From positions 1 to 13,892 of the forward strand of contig QGUS01000018.1 of NCBI GenBank assembly GCA_003242515.1: a stretch of 13,892 nt of DNA, read 5' to 3'. The DNA comes from Actinomycetota bacterium (GTDB taxonomy: Bacteria; Actinomycetota; Acidimicrobiia; Spongiisociales; ZC4RG35). This document shows positions 7,531 to 13,892 of this stretch, in pieces. A program made the position numbers and the translations under genes. Below the pieces are notes generated by a model, which searched no databases, was not told the origin of the DNA, and saw only the letters and a program-made list of their open reading frames with translations. Every line of letters begins with the position of its first letter. Position 1 is the first letter of the stretch.

Positions 7531-7587
7531 CGGTCTTTCAAAATCTTCGACAGACGCCCCGCATCCGGATACCAGCCTCCGCCGGGG

Positions 7588-7593
7588 TACCTT
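7588..7593 (+). promoter_or_regulatory. Extended -10 (TACCTT) for a leaderless dus transcript
   Basis: TACCTT fits the actinobacterial TANNNT -10 hexamer and ends 6 nt before the GTG at 7600, the distance expected if transcription starts at the start codon. No Shine-Dalgarno sequence lies upstream, which agrees with a leaderless message. No clear -35 box is visible. Confidence 0.5.
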
Positions 7594-7599
7594 TTCCCC

Positions 7600-8712
7600 G
7601 TGGCCCTGCAGATCGGACCGCTCACCGTCGACCCACCCGTCGTGCTCGCCCCGATGGCGGGCGTCACCAACGCGCCCTTCCGGGCCCTGTGCCGCGAGTT
7701 CGGGGCGGGGCTGTACGTGTCGGAGATGATCGGGGCCAGGGGTCTCGTCGAGGGGAACGAGAAGACCCTCGACCTGGTGCGCTTCGCCCCGGGCGAGTCG
7801 CCCCGCTCGATCCAGCTCTACGGCACCGACCCGGGCGCCCTGGGAGAGGCGGTGGCCCTGCTCGTCTCCGAGCACGGGGTCGACCACATCGACATGAACT
7901 TCGGCTGCCCCATGGCCAAGGTCACCCGGCACGGTGGCGGCGCCGCGCTCCCCTGGAAGAGCGGGCTGTTCCGCCGGATCGTCCGGGCGGCGGTCCAGAA
8001 CGCGGGCAGCGTCCCGGTGACGGTGAAGTTCCGCAAGGGCATCGACGACCGCCACCTCACCTACCTGGAGAGCGGCCGCATCGCCGAGGAGGAGGGCGCC
8101 GCCGCGGTGGCCCTGCACGCCCGGACCGCCCACCAGCTCTACTCGGGGAAGGCCGACTGGGAGGCGATCGCCCGGCTCAAGGAGACGGTCACCACGATCC
8201 CGGTGCTCGGCAACGGGGACATCTGGGTGGCTGGGGACGCGAAGGCGATGATGGACGCCACCGGTTGCGATGGCGTGGTCGTCGGCCGGGGATGTCTGGG
8301 CAGACCGTGGCTGTTCCGGGAGCTGGCGGAGATGTTCATCGGGAAGGAGCAGACGCCCCCGCCGAACCTGGGCGAGGTGGGGCTGATCATGATGCGGCAT
8401 GCCCGGCACCTGGTCGACCACTTCGGGCCGCGGGGCATCACCATGTTCCGCCGGCACACCTCGTGGTATCTGAAGGGGTTCCCGGTGGGGCCGGTGCTGC
8501 GGAACGAGTTCGCCAACGTCTCGTCCCTCGAGCAGCTTTCCGACCTGATCGGGAAGCTCGACCCGGAGATCCCCTACCCGGTGGAGGCGGCCCGGATGGT
8601 CCGTGGCCACAGCCAGGGCCCGCGTCCGGTGCGTCTCCCCCACGGCTTCCTCGACAGCCGGGACATCGACTCCCTCCCCCCGGAGGCGGAGGACACGGTC
8701 AGCGGCGGCTGA
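7600..8712 (+). CDS. dus: tRNA-dihydrouridine synthase, DusB type
   Basis: This FMN enzyme reduces specific uridines in the tRNA D-loop to dihydrouridine using NADPH. The 370 residues form the Dus TIM barrel plus helical C-terminus, somewhat longer than typical DusB (about 320-350). Hallmarks are the FMN loop APMAGVTNAPFR (17-28), the catalytic cysteine C103 in MNFGCPMAKV, K143 (VKFRKG), H173 in LHARTAHQLYSGKADW, and the phosphate-binding segments GNGDI (204-208) and GRGCLGRPWLF (229-239). The GTG start was chosen because the protein begins at the usual place, just before the first barrel strand, and a TANNNT hexamer sits 6 nt upstream. Longer in-frame extension upstream gives sequence unlike any Dus. 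The gene stands alone, divergent from the surface-protein gene and convergent with the hut genes. The last 30 residues look low in conservation. Confidence 0.95.
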   Translation: MALQIGPLTVDPPVVLAPMAGVTNAPFRALCREFGAGLYVSEMIGARGLVEGNEKTLDLVRFAPGESPRSIQLYGTDPGALGEAVALLVSEHGVDHIDMNFGCPMAKVTRHGGGAALPWKSGLFRRIVRAAVQNAGSVPVTVKFRKGIDDRHLTYLESGRIAEEEGAAAVALHARTAHQLYSGKADWEAIARLKETVTTIPVLGNGDIWVAGDAKAMMDATGCDGVVVGRGCLGRPWLFRELAEMFIGKEQTPPPNLGEVGLIMMRHARHLVDHFGPRGITMFRRHTSWYLKGFPVGPVLRNEFANVSSLEQLSDLIGKLDPEIPYPVEAARMVRGHSQGPRPVRLPHGFLDSRDIDSLPPEAEDTVSGG

Positions 8713-8724
8713 CGGTCGGTTCCT

Positions 8725-8747
8725 CCCCGCGACCGCAGAGAGCGGGG
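8725..8747. terminator. Weak possible hairpin terminator after dus
   Basis: CCCCGC (8725-8730) and GCGGGG (8742-8747) can pair across an 11-nt loop, 13 bases after the dus stop and before the convergent hutG stop. There is no T run, so intrinsic termination is doubtful. Confidence 0.3.
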
Positions 8748-8810
8748 GTAGGGGGGTGGCGAACCCGTCAGGGTCTTCCATCCGATGGGAGCGCGAGGCA
8801 CGCTCGCCAC

Positions 8811-8880
8811 ATGTCCCGCTACGAGCAGATCGAGCGCGCCCGAAGCATGCGCCGACGCATGACCAAGGAAGAGGCGACGG
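8811..8880 (+). pseudogene. Possible N-terminal stub of a DUF559-type protein
   Basis: An ATG at 8811 opens a frame beginning MSRYEQIERARSMRRRMT followed by KEEA. This resembles the first residues of DUF559 (Vsr/endonuclease-like) proteins, whose opening pattern is roughly RAR-x-LRR-x-MT-x-AE-x-x-LW. After about 23 codons the resemblance ends, and the frame simply runs antisense through the end of the arginase-superfamily gene. The expected E-x-x-LW and all later domain parts are missing, so it would be a deletion remnant. A short fortuitous match is the alternative. Confidence 0.35.
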
Positions 8881-8882
8881 AA

Positions 8883-9782
8883 TCAGCCCAACCGCTGCGC
8901 GAGGCCAGCGGCGGCCGTGAGGAACAGGTGCGCCATCACGTCGACCGTGCGGCCCGACGGGTCACGCTCCGGATCGACCTCGACGAAGTCCATCGCCACC
9001 ACCGCCGGATGGGCGGCACACCTGTGGACCGCACGGGAGAGGTCACGCACCGTCATGCCGCCAGGACGCGCCCCCGGGCAGCCGGGAGCGAAGGCGGAGT
9101 CGAGGACGTCGACGTCCACGTCCACGTAGATCCGCTCGCAGTGTGACAGCCGCGACAGGGCGTCCTCCACCACCGCGTCGATGCCGCGGGCGTCGACGTC
9201 GGCCATGGTGAACACCCCGATCCCCTGCTCCCCGCACCATGCGCGGTAGGCCGCCGAGTTGGCGAACGAGTGGAGCCCGACCTGGACGACGTTGCTCCCC
9301 GGCAGCCCCTCCTCCTCGATCAGGCCCCGGATCGGCGTCCCGTTGGTCGGCCCCCGCTCCAGCGAACGGACGTCGTGGTGGGCGTCGAAGGTGAGGACAC
9401 CCACCCGCTCCGGGTCGCCGAGAGCCGCCACCAGCGGACGGGTGATCGCGTTGTCCCCGCCCAGGTAGAGGGTAAGCACGCCGCGGTCGAGCCGCTCGGC
9501 GAGCCGCCTCACCTCGACGGGGATCTCCTCCATCGTCAGCTCCGACACGGGCCAGTTCCCGACGTCCCTGACGGGCAGGCTCCCGAAGTCGACGCCCGTC
9601 TCCCCGTGGAAGGTCGAGAACCGCCCCAGCCGCTCCCGCATCACCAGCGGGGCCATGTCCGCCCGGGACGGTGACAGCGACGCCTTCGACGACGGCACGC
9701 CGACGACCGTGAGCACCGGGTCGTGGTGCTCACGGGCGAGCCAGACGTCCGCGCGGGGCCAGTGGGGGTCGACTATCGCCAT
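8883..9782 (-). CDS. hutG: Arginase-superfamily hydrolase, probable formimidoylglutamase
   Basis: A 299-residue ureohydrolase-fold enzyme that would hydrolyse N-formimidoyl-L-glutamate to glutamate and formamide, the last step of one histidine-degradation route. The fold's metal and substrate motifs are visible: GGDN (108-111), DAHHD (133-137), NGTP (147-150), D-V-D-V-L-D with metal ligands D223 and D225 (221-228), APG (232-234) and E268. The first motif has N111 where arginase and agmatinase have the metal-ligand histidine of GGDH. The function is inferred mainly from position: ATG 12 nt after the urocanase stop, same strand, no separate promoter. No clear Shine-Dalgarno is present, so coupling to urocanase translation is likely. 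Agmatinase or another guanidino/formimino hydrolase is the alternative. Confidence 0.83.
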   Translation of the reverse strand: MAIVDPHWPRADVWLAREHHDPVLTVVGVPSSKASLSPSRADMAPLVMRERLGRFSTFHGETGVDFGSLPVRDVGNWPVSELTMEEIPVEVRRLAERLDRGVLTLYLGGDNAITRPLVAALGDPERVGVLTFDAHHDVRSLERGPTNGTPIRGLIEEEGLPGSNVVQVGLHSFANSAAYRAWCGEQGIGVFTMADVDARGIDAVVEDALSRLSHCERIYVDVDVDVLDSAFAPGCPGARPGGMTVRDLSRAVHRCAAHPAVVAMDFVEVDPERDPSGRTVDVMAHLFLTAAAGLAQRLG

Positions 9783-9794
9783 GGGACCGTCAGG

Positions 9795-11477
9795 CTAGGA
9801 CCCGGCCGCCGGAGAGCCGTCGCCCAGCATGGGCAGGTCGATGCCACGCTCCTTCGCCACCCGCACGGCCTTCTCGTAGCCGGCGTCGGCGTGGCGCATC
9901 ACGCCGGTGCCGGGGTCGTTGGTGAGGACCCGCTCCACGCGGAAGGCGCCCTGGTCGGTCCCGTCGGCGACCACCTGGGCCCCGGCGTGGATCGAGTTGC
10001 CGATGCCCACGCCACCGCCGTGGTGGACGGCCACCCAGGCGGCGCCGGATGCCACGTTGAGCATGGCGTTGAGGATCGGCCAGTCGGCGATGACGTCGGA
10101 GCCGTCGGCCATCGCCTCGGTCTCCCGGAACGGAGACGCCACCGAGCCGGAGTCGAGGTGGTCGCGGCCGATCACCACCGGCGCCTTCAGGTCGCCCGAC
10201 CGGACCATCTCGTTGAACCTCAGGCCGGCCAGATGCCGCTCCCCGTATCCGAGCCAGCAGATGCGGGCGGGCAGGCCCTGGAACCTCACCTTCCGGGACG
10301 CCATGGTGATCCAGCGGTGGAGCGCCTCGTTCTCGGGGAACAGCTCCAGCAGCGCACGGTCGGTCGCGGCGATGTCGGCCGGGTCGCCGGAGAGCGCCAC
10401 CCAGCGGAACGGTCCCGACCCTTCCGCGAACAGGTCGCGGATGTACGCCGGGACGAACCCCGGGTAGTCGAAGGCCCGCATGAACCCCGCCGTCTGCGCC
10501 TCGCCCCGGAGGTTGTTGCCGTAGTCGAAGACCTCGGCGCCCTTGTCCAGGAAGCCGACCATGGCCTCACAGTGGGCGGCCATCGACTCCCGCGCCGCCT
10601 TGACATAGGTCTCGGGGTCGTCCTCCCGGAGGGCAGCCGCCTCCTCCGGGGTGTACCCGGCGGGGATGTACCCGTACAGCGGGTCGTGGGCGGAGGTCTG
10701 GTCGGTGACGATGTCGACGTCGAGTTCCCGGGTCAGCAGCTCGGGGAACACCTCGGCGGCGTTGCCGAGGACGCCGATGGAGACCGCCTCCTTCTTCGCC
10801 CTGGCCTCCAGCGCCCGCTCGATGGCGGCGTCGAGGGAGTCGGCCCACTCGTCGAGGTAGGCGGTCTCGAGGCGGCGCTGGATGCGGTGCGGGTCGACCT
10901 CCACGCAGAGGGCGACGCCACCGTTCATGGTGATGGCGAGCGGCTGGGCGCCACCCATTCCGCCCAGGCCTGCCGTGAGGGTGATGGTGCCGGCAAGGGT
11001 CCCGCCGAAGCGCTTCTCGGCGATGGCCCGGAAGGTCTGGTAGGTCCCCTGGAGGATCCCTTGGGTGCCGATGTAGATCCAGGAGCCGGCCGTCATCTGG
11101 CCGTACATGATCAGGCCCTTCGCCTCGAGCTCGTCGAAGGTCTCCCAGTTGGCCCAGCGGGGGACGATGAGGCTGTTGGCGAGGAGCACCCGGGGCGCCA
11201 TCTCGTGGGTCCGGAAGACGCCGACCGGCTTGCCGGACTGGACCAGCAGGGTCTCGTCGTTCGCCAGCCGCTGCAGGGTCTCCACGATCTTCCGCAGGGC
11301 CTCGTGGTTCCGGGCGGCCTTGCCCCGCCCGCCGTAGACGATGAGGTTGTCGGGGTCCTCGCCCACCTCGGGGTCGAGGTTGTTGAGCAGGCAGCGGAGT
11401 GCGGCCTCCTGGAGCCACCCCTTCGTGTTCAGCTCGGGCCCACGGGGAGCGCGCAGGGGAGGAGTCAGGTCGAGCAT
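9795..11477 (-). CDS. hutU: Urocanate hydratase (urocanase)
   Basis: Converts urocanate to 4-imidazolone-5-propionate in histidine catabolism, using tightly bound NAD+ as an electrophile; cytosolic. The 560 residues match the usual length (about 550-560). Recognisable blocks are [10 protein letters not shown] (48-57), [15 protein letters not shown] (127-141), the NAD-binding [12 protein letters not shown] (170-181), the active-site segment [16 protein letters not shown] with C407 (399-414), [14 protein letters not shown] (439-452) and [15 protein letters not shown] (485-499). The ATG at 11477 was chosen because the family starts just before this point and a TAACCT hexamer lies 7 nt upstream; the longer open frame continues into non-coding DNA. 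The hutG-like gene follows 12 nt downstream. hutH, hutI and a HutP- or HutC-type regulator are not in the window. Confidence 0.97.
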   Translation of the reverse strand: MLDLTPPLRAPRGPELNTKGWLQEAALRCLLNNLDPEVGEDPDNLIVYGGRGKAARNHEALRKIVETLQRLANDETLLVQSGKPVGVFRTHEMAPRVLLANSLIVPRWANWETFDELEAKGLIMYGQMTAGSWIYIGTQGILQGTYQTFRAIAEKRFGGTLAGTITLTAGLGGMGGAQPLAITMNGGVALCVEVDPHRIQRRLETAYLDEWADSLDAAIERALEARAKKEAVSIGVLGNAAEVFPELLTRELDVDIVTDQTSAHDPLYGYIPAGYTPEEAAALREDDPETYVKAARESMAAHCEAMVGFLDKGAEVFDYGNNLRGEAQTAGFMRAFDYPGFVPAYIRDLFAEGSGPFRWVALSGDPADIAATDRALLELFPENEALHRWITMASRKVRFQGLPARICWLGYGERHLAGLRFNEMVRSGDLKAPVVIGRDHLDSGSVASPFRETEAMADGSDVIADWPILNAMLNVASGAAWVAVHHGGGVGIGNSIHAGAQVVADGTDQGAFRVERVLTNDPGTGVMRHADAGYEKAVRVAKERGIDLPMLGDGSPAAGS

Positions 11478-11626
11478 CGGGGGAAGGTTACGCAAGGCGC
11501 CGCCGACGGGTCCGACAGCACCCGGCACCGGCACCGGGTCCTGCCCGACGGTCCCGGCCTTCCCGGCGCGTGTCTCTCCCGGCTCTCCCCCACCCGGCGG
11601 ACTGCTCCGCGGGAAGTCGGACCGAC
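11478..11626. other. Intergenic region between nucleoside hydrolase and hutU
   Basis: These 149 bases hold the presumed hutU promoter at the low end. Further in is a weak inverted repeat, ACCCGG (11520-11525) and CCGGGT (11534-11539), around a short GGCACC duplication. No T-rich terminator tail, operator or small gene could be supported. The upstream operon may end here by Rho-dependent termination. Confidence 0.4.
11485..11490 (-). promoter_or_regulatory. -10 element (TAACCT) for leaderless hutU transcript
   Basis: On the minus strand TAACCT, a TANNNT hexamer, ends 7 nt before the hutU ATG, and no Shine-Dalgarno sequence is present. This is the same arrangement as at the dus start, including a C-run between hexamer and start codon. 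A leaderless hut transcript is therefore likely. Confidence 0.5.
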
Positions 11627-12601
11627 CTACTCCAGCCCGGCCGTGAACGGGCGGGTCGGCCGGGTCTCCGTGGCGAACAGGGCCTTGATGTAGGCGTAGA
11701 ACCGCTCGCCGTCGACCTTCTCCACCACCCGGGCGTTGGGCTCCAGACCGTGGACGCCCCACGACATGGCGGCGTAGCCGCGGGTCAGGGGGGACTCGGA
11801 CTCCACCGCCACGTGGTAGTCCGACGCCTTCACCACCAGGTCGGGGTGGATGAGCGTGGCCACGGCGAGCGAGTCAGGGTGGGTCGACCCGGGGATCCCC
11901 ACCCTCTCGTCGAACTCGAGCGTGGCCCGCGTCACCTCGACGAAGAACTTCGACAGCACCGTCCCCTGCTCGCCGATGGCAGCGATGCGGTCACGCCCGA
12001 AGACGGCGTCGTTCAGGGTGAGCGGCGCCCAGGGGATCACGGTGATCTGCTCGAACCCGGCCTCGAACACCTTCTTCGCCGCGTGCGGGTCGACGTAGAA
12101 GTTGAACTCGGCGGCGGCGGTGATGTTGCCGCGGCCGTTGTTCGAGCCGCCCATGATCACCAGGTGCTTCACCCGCTTCGGGAAGCCCGGGTCCTTGACG
12201 GCGGCGGTGGCGATGTTGGTGAGCGGGCCGATGGCGACGATCGAGATCTCGCCCGGATCCTCGGCGGTGATCCTGATCAGAGCGTCGACGGCGTGCTCCT
12301 GCTCGTGGGAGACGCCCGTGAAGTCCATGTCGAGCCGGCCCGTCCCCGTCCCGTGGACGTTCTCGGCGGAGACCCAGGGCACGATCATCGGCTGTGTGCA
12401 CCCGAGGTGGATGGGCACCTCGCCGAGGCGGTCCAGGGCGTTGAGGGTGAGGTGGGCGTTCTTCACCTGCTGCTCGAACCCCACGTTGCCGGCCACCATC
12501 GTGATCGCCCGGAGCTCGGCCTCCGGGTCGAGCATGCCCACGATGATGGCGATGCAGTCGTCCTGCGCGGTGTCCGTGTCGAGGATGAACGGGACGGGCA
12601 T
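11627..12601 (-). CDS. Nucleoside hydrolase (IunH/RihA-C family)
   Basis: Hydrolyses the N-glycosidic bond of a nucleoside to free base plus (deoxy)ribose; a Ca2+ enzyme, presumably cytosolic since no signal peptide is seen. The 324 residues match the family length. The N-terminal calcium motif is DTDTAQDD (8-15), keeping D8, D10, D14 and D15 but with TA in place of the usual PG. Also present are GN (38-39), GPLTNIA (125-131), GGSNNGRGN (151-159), [12 protein letters not shown] (164-175) and D243 in HPDSLA. The usual His-Asp pair reads His-Pro-Asp here. The start has GGAG 6 nt upstream and lies 11 nt after the aldolase stop, so it is the last gene of a kinase-aldolase-hydrolase operon. That context suggests catabolism rather than base salvage alone. 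Base and sugar specificity cannot be read from sequence. Confidence 0.92.
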   Translation of the reverse strand: MPVPFILDTDTAQDDCIAIIVGMLDPEAELRAITMVAGNVGFEQQVKNAHLTLNALDRLGEVPIHLGCTQPMIVPWVSAENVHGTGTGRLDMDFTGVSHEQEHAVDALIRITAEDPGEISIVAIGPLTNIATAAVKDPGFPKRVKHLVIMGGSNNGRGNITAAAEFNFYVDPHAAKKVFEAGFEQITVIPWAPLTLNDAVFGRDRIAAIGEQGTVLSKFFVEVTRATLEFDERVGIPGSTHPDSLAVATLIHPDLVVKASDYHVAVESESPLTRGYAAMSWGVHGLEPNARVVEKVDGERFYAYIKALFATETRPTRPFTAGLE

Positions 12602-12612
12602 TCCTCTCTCCG

Positions 12613-13308
12613 TCAGTAGCTCTCGGTCTTCTCGTCGGCGGTGTCGGTGACGATGGCGATGCCGGCGCTGGTGCCGACCAGCGAGGCGCCGGCCTCGAGC
12701 AGCTCCACCACCTGTTGGCGGGTCTTGATGCCACCCGACGCCTTCACCTTCACGCCCGGCGGGGCGTGATCGACCAGGTAGCGGATCGAGTCGGGGTTGG
12801 CGACCTCGATGGCGCCGCTGCTGGCGTTCTTCAGGTAGGCGGCCCCGGCCTCCACCGACAGCTCGATGGCCGCCTTCTTCTCGTCCTCGGTGAGGAGCGG
12901 GAGCTCCAGCATCACCTTGATCGGAACCCCGGCGGCGCGGACGACGCCGGCGACGTCCTCGCGGAAGGCGTCGTAGTCGCCGCTCTTGAGCCACCCGATC
13001 TGGACACCGATGTCGATCTCCTGGGCCCCGAGCCGGACCAGCTCCTCCGCCTCGGCGGCCTTGCCCCTGCTGGTCATCACGCCCACCGTGGGGAAGTCGA
13101 GGGCCGAGGCCACCTTGATCCCGGTCCCCTCGAGGATGCTGGCGGTCAGCCCGACCCAGGAGCCGGCGACCATCGCCGCGTCGAAGCCGTACTCGATCGT
13201 CTGCCGGGCGTGCTCCTCGGCCTGCTGCCGGGTGGTGCCCACGGCGATCAGGGTGTGCTGGATGTAGGGCGCCAGCTCGCGGGCGCTCAGGGAACGGAAG
13301 TCGGTCAT
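12613..13308 (-). CDS. deoC: DeoC-type aldolase (deoxyribose-phosphate aldolase family)
   Basis: A class I (Schiff-base) TIM-barrel aldolase of 231 residues, the normal DeoC length. DeoC cleaves 2-deoxyribose-5-phosphate to glyceraldehyde-3-phosphate and acetaldehyde. The key triad is conserved: D99 in EIDIGVQIGWLKSGDY, Schiff-base K160 in AYLKNASSG and the second lysine K189 in KVKASGGIKT. Surroundings differ from typical DeoC: IQHTLI instead of IDHT-L at the N-terminus, KNASSG instead of KTSTG, and LELPLL where IET-x-L is usual. The gene is therefore a divergent branch, and a related 5-phosphosugar could be its substrate. Its ATG overlaps the kinase stop in ATGA, and the nucleoside hydrolase follows 11 nt after its stop, so the three are co-translated. 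Confidence 0.87.
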   Translation of the reverse strand: MTDFRSLSARELAPYIQHTLIAVGTTRQQAEEHARQTIEYGFDAAMVAGSWVGLTASILEGTGIKVASALDFPTVGVMTSRGKAAEAEELVRLGAQEIDIGVQIGWLKSGDYDAFREDVAGVVRAAGVPIKVMLELPLLTEDEKKAAIELSVEAGAAYLKNASSGAIEVANPDSIRYLVDHAPPGVKVKASGGIKTRQQVVELLEAGASLVGTSAGIAIVTDTADEKTESY

Positions 13309-13892
13309 CGGGACAACAGCCTTTCGATGTCGGGCCGCCGGGCCAGTGCGGGGATCACCTCGGCGACGCTCACGGCATGGGCTCCGGCCGCGGCGGCGAA
13401 GCGTACGGCGTCGTCGGTCGCCTGCTCCTCGGCGAGGGCGACGGAGAGAGCGGCGGTGAACGCATCGCCCGCACCGGTGGTGTCGACGACGGCAGGAGCC
13501 TGGACCGGGGGCACCCTGCGGGTCCCCTGGTCGTCGCAGACAAGGGCGCCGTCGCCGCCGAGGGTCACCACCACCAGACCGACGCCGCGGTCACGCAGCT
13601 GGGCGGCCAGTGAGTCGGGCGACTCGCCGCTGTCGGGGTCGTGGCCGAGGAGGATCGCCGCCTCGGTGCGGTTAGGGGTGAGGACGTCGATGTTCGCCCA
13701 GGCGTCGTCGGGCAGCGGCCGGGCGGGAGCGGGGTTGAGCAGGGTCCGGGTGCCGTCCTCCCGGGCGATCCTGAGGGCGGCGAGCACCGTCGGCAGCGGG
13801 ATCTCCATGGAGACGACGGCGACGTCCGCCGCGGCCAGCTCGGGACGGAACGACTGAACATGTCCCGGGCCGTCCTCTATTACAAATTCCCG
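13305..13892 (-). CDS. PfkB-family sugar kinase, C-terminal part (5' end outside window)
   Basis: The frame is open to the window edge; the Met at 13808 is internal because sequence before it still aligns with ribokinases. The visible 195 residues contain ELAAADVAVVSMEIPLPTVL (18-37, the strand-helix before the active site), NPAPA (53-57), TPNRTEA (72-78, usually TPNETEA), TLGGDGA (110-116) and the PfkB signature DTTGAGDAF (137-145) with catalytic base D143. The closest type is ribokinase, which phosphorylates ribose at O5; deoxyribokinase (DeoK) has the same fold and would fit the aldolase directly downstream. The stop overlaps the aldolase start in ATGA. The sugar-binding N-terminal part lies outside the window, so specificity cannot be judged. 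Confidence 0.93.
   Translation of the reverse strand, partial: REFVIEDGPGHVQSFRPELAAADVAVVSMEIPLPTVLAALRIAREDGTRTLLNPAPARPLPDDAWANIDVLTPNRTEAAILLGHDPDSGESPDSLAAQLRDRGVGLVVVTLGGDGALVCDDQGTRRVPPVQAPAVVDTTGAGDAFTAALSVALAEEQATDDAVRFAAAAGAHAVSVAEVIPALARRPDIERLLSR

Noticed and set aside
7189..7599. Upstream extension of the dus frame to an ATG at 7189
   Set aside because: It overlaps the divergent surface-protein gene and adds sequence unlike any Dus. The GTG at 7600 gives the family's normal N-terminus.
7432..8781. Upstream extension of the surface-protein frame by 450 codons
   Set aside because: It would run through the promoter, leader and the whole dus gene on the other strand. The strong ribosome site and signal peptide set the start at 7431.
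8788..8807. GAGCG/CGCTC hairpin upstream of the DUF559-like stub
   Set aside because: It has only five base pairs in GC-rich DNA, no associated T run or conserved element, and is likely chance.
11520..11539. ACCCGG/CCGGGT inverted repeat as terminator of the nucleoside operon
   Set aside because: The stem is only 6 bp with an 8-nt loop and no T run, and it overlaps a simple GGCACC duplication, so it is noted only within the intergenic entry.
9723..11693. 656-codon plus-strand open frame over hutU
   Set aside because: It is fully antisense to a clear urocanase, has no recognisable motif and no start signal, and is a GC-driven shadow frame.

Overview
The window is high-GC, tightly packed bacterial DNA of actinobacterial character. 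The genes have strong G/C bias at third codon positions, overlap by ATGA junctions, and include two starts that look leaderless, with a TANNNT hexamer 6-7 nt before the start codon. Membership of Acidimicrobiia or a related deep actinobacterial lineage is plausible, but it is inferred from style and not shown by any marker gene. No tRNA, rRNA, CRISPR array, insertion sequence or phage gene was seen, and no gene-free stretch exceeds about 170 bases.

Region 1 (1-5048, plus strand) is an ABC-transporter operon of the MacB/LolCDE/FtsX superfamily. It holds the C-terminal part of one FtsX-type permease (cut by the window edge), a 927-residue duplicated FtsX-type permease, and two LolD/MacB-type ATPases. 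All junctions overlap or nearly touch. The first ATPase carries a C-terminal tail that reads as an AbrB/SpoVT-like swapped-hairpin domain, the most unusual feature of the window. A perfect 14-bp hairpin (5058-5088) ends the operon and lies between convergent genes.

Region 2 (5101-7431, minus strand) encodes a 776-residue secreted, membrane-anchored surface protein. It has three copies of an unrecognised repeat marked by YD[ED]AASSSW, a further beta-rich domain, a Thr/Pro/acidic stalk and a C-terminal transmembrane anchor. Its upstream region holds a match to a sigma-28/FliA (SigD) promoter, a GGGCCC hairpin in the likely leader and a strong Shine-Dalgarno sequence.

Region 3 (7600-8712, plus strand) is a tRNA-dihydrouridine synthase (DusB type) with a probable leaderless GTG start. 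Between it and the next gene lies what looks like the N-terminal stub of a DUF559-type protein.

Region 4 (8883-11477, minus strand) is a two-gene histidine-utilisation unit: urocanase (hutU), followed 12 nt later by an arginase-superfamily enzyme, probably formimidoylglutamase (hutG). The other hut genes are not in the window.

Region 5 (11627-13892, minus strand) is a second catabolic operon, read in the order PfkB sugar kinase (5' end outside the window), DeoC-type aldolase, nucleoside hydrolase. Together these suggest hydrolysis of a (deoxy)nucleoside, phosphorylation of the freed sugar and aldol cleavage of the sugar phosphate. The DeoC protein and the hydrolase both show non-canonical active-site surroundings, so the exact substrate is open.
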